In this document: positions 5,969-11,560 of the stretch, piece after piece | Numbering within the stretch: position 1 is the stretch's first letter | Layout of the letters: the number at the start of each line of letters is the position of its first letter | From: Armatimonadota bacterium | Lineage (GTDB): Bacteria; Armatimonadota; UBA10988; DTZQ01 | NCBI GenBank assembly: GCA_012961305.1 | Contig: DTZQ01000358.1 | Span: 1 to 11,560, forward strand | Direction of reading: 5' to 3' | DNA length: 11,560 nucleotides | The notes under the pieces: model-generated | What the model saw: the letters and a program-made list of their open reading frames with translations, nothing else | What the model was told of the DNA's origin: nothing | Databases searched by the model: none | Program-made: the position numbers and the translations under genes

Positions 5969-8140
5969 ATGCCAGAATTGGGAACCAGGAATGCCTCGCG
6001 GTTTGCAGCCCTGCAGGAAATCCTGCTGGCTATCAACACCTCCCTGGATTTGGAGGAGGTGCTGCACGGAATCCTACGCCATGCCAGCGAACTGCTGGGA
6101 GCGCGCCATGGCTCTATCATGCTCTTGGACGAGGACACCCAGGAACTGTCCATCTTCGTGGCCACGGGGCTGAGCGAGGACATAATTCGCAATACCCGGG
6201 TGCGTTTGGGGGAGGGAATTGCCGGGCGGGTGGCCTTGGAAGGTAAGCCCCGAGTGCTCCGGCGAGGGGAACGGGATGCCCATTCTCTGGAAGAGGAGGA
6301 GAAAGGTGAACGGGAAGCAGCCATTGTAGTACCCCTGCGCACCAAAGACCGCATCGTTGGGGTGCTGAACGTCAGTGGCAAGGTGGACGGGAACAACTTC
6401 ACCGAGGACGATGTCCAACTGCTCACCCTGCTGGCCAGCCAAAGTGGGGTAGCCATTGAAAATGCCCAACTGTACAACGAGGCCGCTGAGCGGGCCGAGG
6501 AGTTGGCGGCGTTGCATGAGGTTGGGGTGGCGATTACCTCCAGTTTGGACGTGGAGGAAGTGCTGAACCAGGTGCTGGACCGAGCCACCAGATTGCTGCG
6601 AGCCCGCTACGGTTCCCTTATGCTTCTGGACGGAGATGAGGAAACGCTTTACATTGCCGCTGCCTCGGGCCTGCCAGAGGAGGTCATTCGGGAAACCAGG
6701 GTACGTTTGGGGGAAGGCATTGCCGGGCAGGTAGCGGCTACTGGTCAACCCCGTCGTTTGGACAAAGGGGTGCGGGCGGCGGAATCGCGCAGCGGCGATG
6801 AGCGGGCCCAGCGGGCAGCCCTGTCTGTGCCCCTCCAAGCCAAGGGGGAAATAATTGGCGTGCTCAATGTCAGCGACCGCCTGGATGGCAGCAATTTTAC
6901 GGACACCCACTTGCGTCTGCTCACTACCCTGGCCTCCCAGGCAGCCATTGCTATTAACAATGCCCGGCTGTACGATTCCCTCCAGGAACGCAGTGCCCGC
7001 CTGCGAGCCCTGAACGAAATCGGCACCGCCCTGACCAGTTCCCTGGACCGGGACGAGGTGCTGGACCGGGTGCTGAAATACGCCCTCGATTTGCTGGGGG
7101 CGGAGACCGGCTCGCTGATGCTCATTGACCCGGAAGACCTCACCCAGATGCGCATTGTCGTTGCCCGGGGCCTACCGAAGGAAGTGGTGCGCGAGGCGCG
7201 AGTGCGCATTGGCGACGGCATTGCCGGCTCGGTGGCCGCGAATGGCCAACCGGTGGTGTTAGCCCAGGGCGAGCGCGACGTTCGCTCCCAAAGTGCGGCT
7301 GCCCGACGCACCCAAGCGGCCCTGTGCGTTCCCTTAAAGGTTAAAGACCGGGTCATCGGCGTGCTGAACTTGAGCGGCCGGCGGCAGGGAGGCAATTTCA
7401 CCGCAGAGGACTTGGAGTTGGTGGTCACCTTGGCCAGCCAGGCGGCCACAGCCATCGAAAATGCCCAACTCTACGACGACCTGCGGGAGCAGTTCGTCCA
7501 GTCCATTCGGGTCATTGCCAACGCCATTGATGCCCGAGACCCCTACACCCGGGGCCATTCGGAGCGGGTTACAGAATACGCCCTGCTCATCGCTCGGGAA
7601 CTGGGCCTGCCGGAGGGGGATTTGGAAGTGGTACGCTACGGAGGACTGCTACACGACGTGGGGAAAATTGGCATTCGAGATGAAATCCTGCTCAAACCGG
7701 GCCGGTTGACCGAGGAAGAGTTTCAAATAATGAAAAGCCATCCGGTACGGGGGGCCGATATTATCTCCCCCGTCAGACAATTGCAGCGAATTCTGCCTGC
7801 TCTGCGCTACCACCATGAGCGCTACACGGTGGACGGGTATCCGGAGGGCTTGCATGGAGAGGACATTCCCCTTATTGCCCGCATTATTGGGGTAGCCGAT
7901 ACCTACGACGCCATGACCACCAACCGACCCTACCGCAAGGCCCTCCCCCGAGAGATAGCCTTGCAGGAGTTGATTCGCAATCGGGGGGTGCAGTTTGACC
8001 CCCAAATCGTAGATGCCTTTCTGCGTTGTGTGGCCCGCGGGGAAGTGGACCATTTGGATGGACAGAGTGGGGCGCAGGAACTTATTGCTGAACATTTTCG
8101 CCAGGTAGCCCGTGAGGAGCCAGTGCAAGCGGTGGCCTAA
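5969..8140 (+). CDS. Triple-GAF HD-GYP domain protein (putative cyclic-di-GMP phosphodiesterase)
   Basis: 723 residues, no membrane helix or signal peptide, so cytoplasmic. There are three homologous GAF sensor domains at about 10-168, 178-335 and 343-503, each with a near-identical RVRLGEGIAG-type motif and an NVSG/NVSD/NLSG strand ending. An HD-GYP domain follows at about 505-690. In the HD-GYP part H530, H562-D563, K566, H591, H615-H616 and D644 match the metal-binding and catalytic positions of the family. The GYP motif reads HHERYTVDGYP rather than the usual HHERWDGSGYP type, so the WDG piece is altered. Family members hydrolyse cyclic di-GMP (some cyclic GAMP). The likely role is to sense a small ligand through the GAFs and adjust a second messenger. 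An AGGGGA-rich ribosome binding site precedes the ATG. The stop abuts the next gene's ATG. Confidence 0.92.
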   Translation: MPELGTRNASRFAALQEILLAINTSLDLEEVLHGILRHASELLGARHGSIMLLDEDTQELSIFVATGLSEDIIRNTRVRLGEGIAGRVALEGKPRVLRRGERDAHSLEEEEKGEREAAIVVPLRTKDRIVGVLNVSGKVDGNNFTEDDVQLLTLLASQSGVAIENAQLYNEAAERAEELAALHEVGVAITSSLDVEEVLNQVLDRATRLLRARYGSLMLLDGDEETLYIAAASGLPEEVIRETRVRLGEGIAGQVAATGQPRRLDKGVRAAESRSGDERAQRAALSVPLQAKGEIIGVLNVSDRLDGSNFTDTHLRLLTTLASQAAIAINNARLYDSLQERSARLRALNEIGTALTSSLDRDEVLDRVLKYALDLLGAETGSLMLIDPEDLTQMRIVVARGLPKEVVREARVRIGDGIAGSVAANGQPVVLAQGERDVRSQSAAARRTQAALCVPLKVKDRVIGVLNLSGRRQGGNFTAEDLELVVTLASQAATAIENAQLYDDLREQFVQSIRVIANAIDARDPYTRGHSERVTEYALLIARELGLPEGDLEVVRYGGLLHDVGKIGIRDEILLKPGRLTEEEFQIMKSHPVRGADIISPVRQLQRILPALRYHHERYTVDGYPEGLHGEDIPLIARIIGVADTYDAMTTNRPYRKALPREIALQELIRNRGVQFDPQIVDAFLRCVARGEVDHLDGQSGAQELIAEHFRQVAREEPVQAVA

Positions 8141-9505
8141 ATGCATATGCGCATGGTTTGGGGGCTGGCAATTTTACTCTGGTTCGGAAGTGGCGAGGTT
8201 GGGGGAGTACAGAATACCGCCCCGCGGCTGAGCGTGGTAGCAGGACAAGTAGAGGTAAAACCGCCTCTGTTAGCCAAATGGGTAGCGGTCACTACGGAGG
8301 AGTTGTTGATGCCTGGAGATTTGTGCCGGACAGGGGAAAATTCAACCGCAGTTGTCTCCTTCCCCGGAGGGAACGAAGTGCGGTTAACTGCAGAGACTAC
8401 GGTAGAATTGCGAGCCTGGGAAGTTGAGCCTGTGGGCCCTGGGAACTGGAGGAGTAGAGCCCATCTGAGAGCAGGAGGAATAGGGGTTGAATTGATAGTT
8501 TGGAAGGGCCAAATAATCGTTCACGCCCAACCACTGGCCACGAGAAACAGTTGGTTGCGGGTGCGCACGCCTGAGGCGCTGGTATCCGCCGCCCAGGAAG
8601 AGTCCCGTTTTCGCCTGGCCCACACCCGGGAAGAGGGAACCTACCTGGAGGTGACAAAGGGCCGAGTTCTTTTGACCCTGGCCGGGGAAAGCAGGGCAAT
8701 CCCGGCCGGATTAGAGCAACGTATTCCCCCGACCCCGGGTAATTGGGAACCCGAGTTTAAAATACAACCTGTCCGGGTTAGTGGACGTTGGCCGAAGTTA
8801 GTTTCCCTCCCTCCAGTGCGGTCTCGTTTAGCGGCAACCTTAGGAAGGGAGCCTTATCTTGTCCCCTGGCCAGGCCGGGGTAGGATGAACCTATTCCGTC
8901 CCCAGCGGTTGGGCCTTCCCGCTCCGACCTGGTGGGAAAGCCGCGCCGAGGTAATGTCCCTTGCCCCTGCGGGCATACCCGCAGAGGTATGGAAGCGACT
9001 GTCAGTGGTAGAACGCACCCGTTTGCACCAGCATTGGCGAGAACTAACTCCTGCCGAGCGGACCACCGTCGCCCGTTGGGGGTTGGAAGATTGGCAGGAA
9101 GTTCTGCGCTTGGCCCAAGTGGTAACCTGTCAGCGGAATTTACAGCGGTTCTGGCATGCAGTACAGCGTTATACTTATGCCCACCAAGGACGTTTGCCCC
9201 CGGCAGAAAATTGGAAACAGGCCCTGTTCCCCTATTTGGAGCCCGGCCCATTTTGGCAGTGTGCGCTGGAGGTAGAAGGCGAACCGATAGAATACCAGTT
9301 CAACCGACAGTTGGGGGGGTGGAAACTGAGCGCCATTCGCAATCCTCAGGTGACCGTACTCTGTTACGAAGGGATAGAGGAAAACACTACCAGTCCCCCC
9401 CGCCTGGTGGCGGTGCACGGAGGCGGGGTTAATGTGCTCTTCGCTGACGGGAGGGTGCGCTGGATGCGGGTACCCTTGTACCCCAATGTGCGCTGGGAGC
9501 CTTAG
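8141..9505 (+). CDS. FecR-domain protein with prepilin-like H-X9-DG tail
   Basis: 454 residues, starting directly after the previous stop codon (TAA-ATG). It opens with an N-terminal hydrophobic segment (about residues 5-20), probably a signal peptide or anchor. Residues about 28-90 look like a FecR domain (LSVVAGQVEVK, then GDLCRTGENSTAVVSFPGG), and a second beta-rich part runs to about 195. A Pro/Arg/Trp-rich middle follows. The last 130 residues resemble the C-terminal region of Armatimonadota/Planctomycetota prepilin-like proteins: RFWHAVQRYTYAHQGRLPPA, YLEPGPFWQC, then IRNPQVTVLCYE, and finally HGGGVNVLFADGRVRWM, an exact H-X9-DG motif. The pilin-type N-terminal helix that normally precedes this tail is not at the start of the protein. 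FecR-domain proteins are often envelope sensors or scaffold proteins. The role here is unknown. It probably acts outside the cytoplasmic membrane. Confidence 0.8.
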   Translation: MHMRMVWGLAILLWFGSGEVGGVQNTAPRLSVVAGQVEVKPPLLAKWVAVTTEELLMPGDLCRTGENSTAVVSFPGGNEVRLTAETTVELRAWEVEPVGPGNWRSRAHLRAGGIGVELIVWKGQIIVHAQPLATRNSWLRVRTPEALVSAAQEESRFRLAHTREEGTYLEVTKGRVLLTLAGESRAIPAGLEQRIPPTPGNWEPEFKIQPVRVSGRWPKLVSLPPVRSRLAATLGREPYLVPWPGRGRMNLFRPQRLGLPAPTWWESRAEVMSLAPAGIPAEVWKRLSVVERTRLHQHWRELTPAERTTVARWGLEDWQEVLRLAQVVTCQRNLQRFWHAVQRYTYAHQGRLPPAENWKQALFPYLEPGPFWQCALEVEGEPIEYQFNRQLGGWKLSAIRNPQVTVLCYEGIEENTTSPPRLVAVHGGGVNVLFADGRVRWMRVPLYPNVRWEP

Positions 9506-9514
9506 GAAAAAGCC

Positions 9515-11491
9515 ATGAACATACGGCAGTTGGTAAAACTTTGGTTATTAGTGTCTCTAAGCGGGGTTTTGGCCGGTAGTTGGGGCTGCAAGGTAAAATT
9601 GGATGAAGACCACCTCATCGAAAAGCCCTTAGGGGCTTTAGCCGAATGGGGAGTAGAGTTGCAGTACCCTCTGGTAAAAGACCCCCTGCTGATGGATTTC
9701 GTGGGAGCCATCGGCCAAGCAGAAGTAGCCGTTGCTCGCCGCAAGCATGTGCCCTATCGGTTCAAAATTGTGGACACCGGGGAAGTGAACGCTTTTGCCA
9801 TCCCCTGGGGTGGCATTTATCTCACCACCGGCCTGTTGAACTTCGCCGATACGGAGGATGAGTTGGCCTGTGTTATTGGACACGAAATTGGCCATGTGGA
9901 GGGCCGCCATGCGGTACGGGCCTTCAAGACCCAACTTTGGGCCACGGCCATTTTCTCCCTGCTGAAAGGCCGGGTGAGCCGCGACCTCCTCTCCGGGTTG
10001 CAACTGGCCGGCTTCTTCTACACCCTGCACCACAGCCGCAAACAGGAATATGATGCCGACCGCCGGGGAGTGGAAATCACCTACCGGAGTTACTACGACC
10101 CCTCCGGAGCGGTGACTTTCTTTGAGAAGTTGCAGGAACGATATGGAGACCAGGGCCGTTTCTGGACCTATTTTTCCACCCATCCCCTCACCCGCGACCG
10201 CATCAGCCGGGCCAAACAGCAGCCGGAATTGAGCCCCAACAGCGCTCGGGCTTTGACCCACATTGCCCGTGGCTATGAGCAGCGCAGCATGTACCGCCTG
10301 GCCGCGGAACACTACCAGGAAGCGGTAGCGGCCGACGGTCGCTACGTTCCCGCTTACCTGGGATTGGGCCGGGTAGCGGCCACCCGGGGCGAAATGGAGC
10401 AAGCCCGCGAGTACTACCAGACCGCCCTGCGCTACGAGCGTGGAAACGCGGAAGCCCAGGAGGCCCTGGCCCGGCTAAGGGTCATCACCCCCGCTTCCAC
10501 CACCGTAGTGCGCAGGGAAACCCCATCGGTTTCCCCGACTGTTGCCCAGCAGAGGGGAGAAGCCTCCCTGAAGGAAATCCGAGGGATGCAGCAAAGTTTC
10601 GCCGCTCAGGCCCGAAGTTCCCGACCCCGCAGCGACCGCGACTTGTTGGAGAGGGCCCAGGAACAGTTGTCCCTCCTCTACGCTTCAGAACTTCGCGACC
10701 CGGACTGGGAGCAGTTAATTGCCGCGGGCAATCAGGCCCTCATTCGTCTGCAAACGGCCTGGCATACTTTGGAGCAGGCCCAAGAGGAGGGTGCGCGTAC
10801 CCTGGGTTTGCTCCAAGAGGTGCAAGAACGGCTGTTGGCGCACCTGCGCCGCACTCCCAAACCAGAAGTGGCAGCACTGGTCTTAGAATCGAGCAAAGCA
10901 GTCCGCTTAGCCGCGGCCAGAGTGGAAGAGGCCCTCCGCCGCGGGGAAGAAACCCGGCGTCGCCTGGAACGAGTCGAGCGGCTAACCTATGAGGCCCTTG
11001 AAGATTTGTACGAGGCTCAGAGACAGCAACCCCCCGACGTTCCCTTCCGCACCTCCAGCAGTTTGCGCTATCTCGTGGAAACAGCCAAAGAGCAAACGAC
11101 GGAGACCCTAAACGAGGTGAAAGAAATCGCCAAACGCACGGCCGGAGGGCAAAGTATCGCCCTGCAAATGTCCATCAACTCCTACTTGGCCGGGGCGACA
11201 CCGGCCCAAGAGCGCATTGGAGCAAGTCTCATTGCCCATTTCCTGCGCACGGAAGCGGAGGAAATCCTCGCCTGGCGCAAGCGTGGTCACCGCTACGGGG
11301 AAATTGCCCTCCTCCTGGGAGGAGCCCGTAGTGCCCGCCGCACTCCGGAACAGTTGGTCGGCAGGCATCCCTTGCGGACAAGATTGGTATCCCATCTGGA
11401 AGCCGCCCAGGTGCCCTTGGAGAACGTCAACCTGGTGCTGAAACTCCTGAACCAGGCCTTGGCTACAGAGTTCGGGGAAGAGGCAAAATAG
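9515..11491 (+). CDS. M48-family zinc metalloprotease with TPR and helical C-terminus (BepA-like)
   Basis: 658 residues. An N-terminal signal segment ends near Cys25 (SGVLAGSWGC). This is only a poor lipobox, so a lipoprotein is possible but not certain. The M48 domain spans about 40-235, with zinc motif HEIGH at 123-127 and the third ligand E178 in EYDADRRG. TPR-like repeats lie at about 243-320. A low-complexity linker (325-345) leads to a long Glu/Gln/Arg/Leu-rich helical, coiled-coil-like part (about 375-500) and a C-terminal helical part containing WRKRGHRYGEIALLLGG. M48-TPR proteins of the BepA/YfgC type act in the periplasm in outer-membrane protein assembly and quality control. The C-terminal half is longer than in that family and I do not recognise it. 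Start chosen at ATG 9515 with AGGA 7 bases upstream; the gap to the preceding gene is 9 bases. Confidence 0.9.
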   Translation: MNIRQLVKLWLLVSLSGVLAGSWGCKVKLDEDHLIEKPLGALAEWGVELQYPLVKDPLLMDFVGAIGQAEVAVARRKHVPYRFKIVDTGEVNAFAIPWGGIYLTTGLLNFADTEDELACVIGHEIGHVEGRHAVRAFKTQLWATAIFSLLKGRVSRDLLSGLQLAGFFYTLHHSRKQEYDADRRGVEITYRSYYDPSGAVTFFEKLQERYGDQGRFWTYFSTHPLTRDRISRAKQQPELSPNSARALTHIARGYEQRSMYRLAAEHYQEAVAADGRYVPAYLGLGRVAATRGEMEQAREYYQTALRYERGNAEAQEALARLRVITPASTTVVRRETPSVSPTVAQQRGEASLKEIRGMQQSFAAQARSSRPRSDRDLLERAQEQLSLLYASELRDPDWEQLIAAGNQALIRLQTAWHTLEQAQEEGARTLGLLQEVQERLLAHLRRTPKPEVAALVLESSKAVRLAAARVEEALRRGEETRRRLERVERLTYEALEDLYEAQRQQPPDVPFRTSSSLRYLVETAKEQTTETLNEVKEIAKRTAGGQSIALQMSINSYLAGATPAQERIGASLIAHFLRTEAEEILAWRKRGHRYGEIALLLGGARSARRTPEQLVGRHPLRTRLVSHLEAAQVPLENVNLVLKLLNQALATEFGEEAK

Positions 11492-11502
11492 GAGGTAGAA
11501 TT

Positions 11503-11560
11503 ATGAAGCGCATCCTGGTGGTGGACGATGATGAACACGTATTGAAAGTTTGCCGGGATG
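11503..11560 (+). CDS. Response regulator receiver-domain protein, N-terminal fragment cut by window edge
   Basis: The ATG at 11503 has a strong ribosome binding site (AGGAGGT at 11490-11496) overlapping the stop of the M48 gene. Nineteen codons are visible: MKRILVVDDDEHVLKVCRD, the beta-1 strand and acidic cluster (DDD) of a CheY-like receiver domain. The phosphoacceptor Asp and any output domain lie beyond the window. The 11-base gap puts it in the same operon as the protease and the HD-GYP protein. Whether it is a stand-alone receiver or a transcription factor cannot be told. Confidence 0.85.
   Translation, partial: MKRILVVDDDEHVLKVCRD

Noticed and set aside
6074..6910. 278-codon minus-strand frame opposite the GAF region
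   Set aside because: The sense strand encodes unmistakable GAF domains. The antisense frame has repeated segments only because the GAF domains are repeated.
1..11560. CRISPR arrays, tRNA or rRNA genes, transposases
   Set aside because: I saw no regularly spaced direct repeats, no tRNA-like cloverleaf with a TTC loop, no rRNA conserved segments and no transposase motifs in the window.

Overview
The window (11,560 bases, GC-rich by eye) comes from a bacterium with an elaborate, diderm-type envelope. It carries three complete outer-membrane secretin-like proteins, a TatA-type translocase subunit, a multi-GAF HD-GYP protein, a FecR-domain protein and an M48-TPR protease. The FecR protein ends in an H-X9-DG motif attached to a prepilin-like C-terminal region. 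That arrangement is common in Armatimonadota and Planctomycetota, so I lean towards Armatimonadota or a related lineage. This is an inference from protein style, not a phylogenetic result.

Layout, left to right. (1) Bases 1-151, minus strand: the first 50 codons of a Cys/Met-metabolism PLP-dependent enzyme that runs off the left edge. (2) Bases 152-318: a divergent regulatory region holding a perfect 8-bp-arm palindrome. (3) Bases 319-5292, plus strand: three tandem secretin paralogues, tightly spaced (ATGA overlap, then about 30 bases), probably one operon. The second and third share an AMIN-like N-terminal region. The first has a basic proline-rich stretch there instead. (4) Bases 5293-5752: no intact gene, but not empty. 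On the minus strand lies the frameshifted N-terminus of a ManD/RspA-type (enolase superfamily) sugar-acid dehydratase. Its homology stops within the arm of a large imperfect inverted repeat, and a strong extended -10 promoter follows. (5) Bases 5753-11560, plus strand: a second operon of tatA-like, GAF-GAF-GAF-HD-GYP, FecR/H-X9-DG protein, M48-TPR protease and the start of a response regulator. Gaps are 21, 0, 9 and 11 bases.

How the genes may work together (inference): the secretins would form outer-membrane channels or a composite channel. The second operon combines envelope export (Tat), envelope quality control (BepA-like M48-TPR) and signalling (c-di-GMP-type HD-GYP and a response regulator). 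No pilus ATPase, inner-membrane platform, pilin with a normal N-terminal helix, or tatC is visible, so the secretion machine served by the secretins must be encoded elsewhere. Many of the gene calls rest on clear family motifs. The functional links between the two operons are speculative. I did not find a convincing wholly new system. The best second-look items are the secretin triplet, the broken ManD fragment with its inverted repeat, and the FecR/prepilin-tail fusion.
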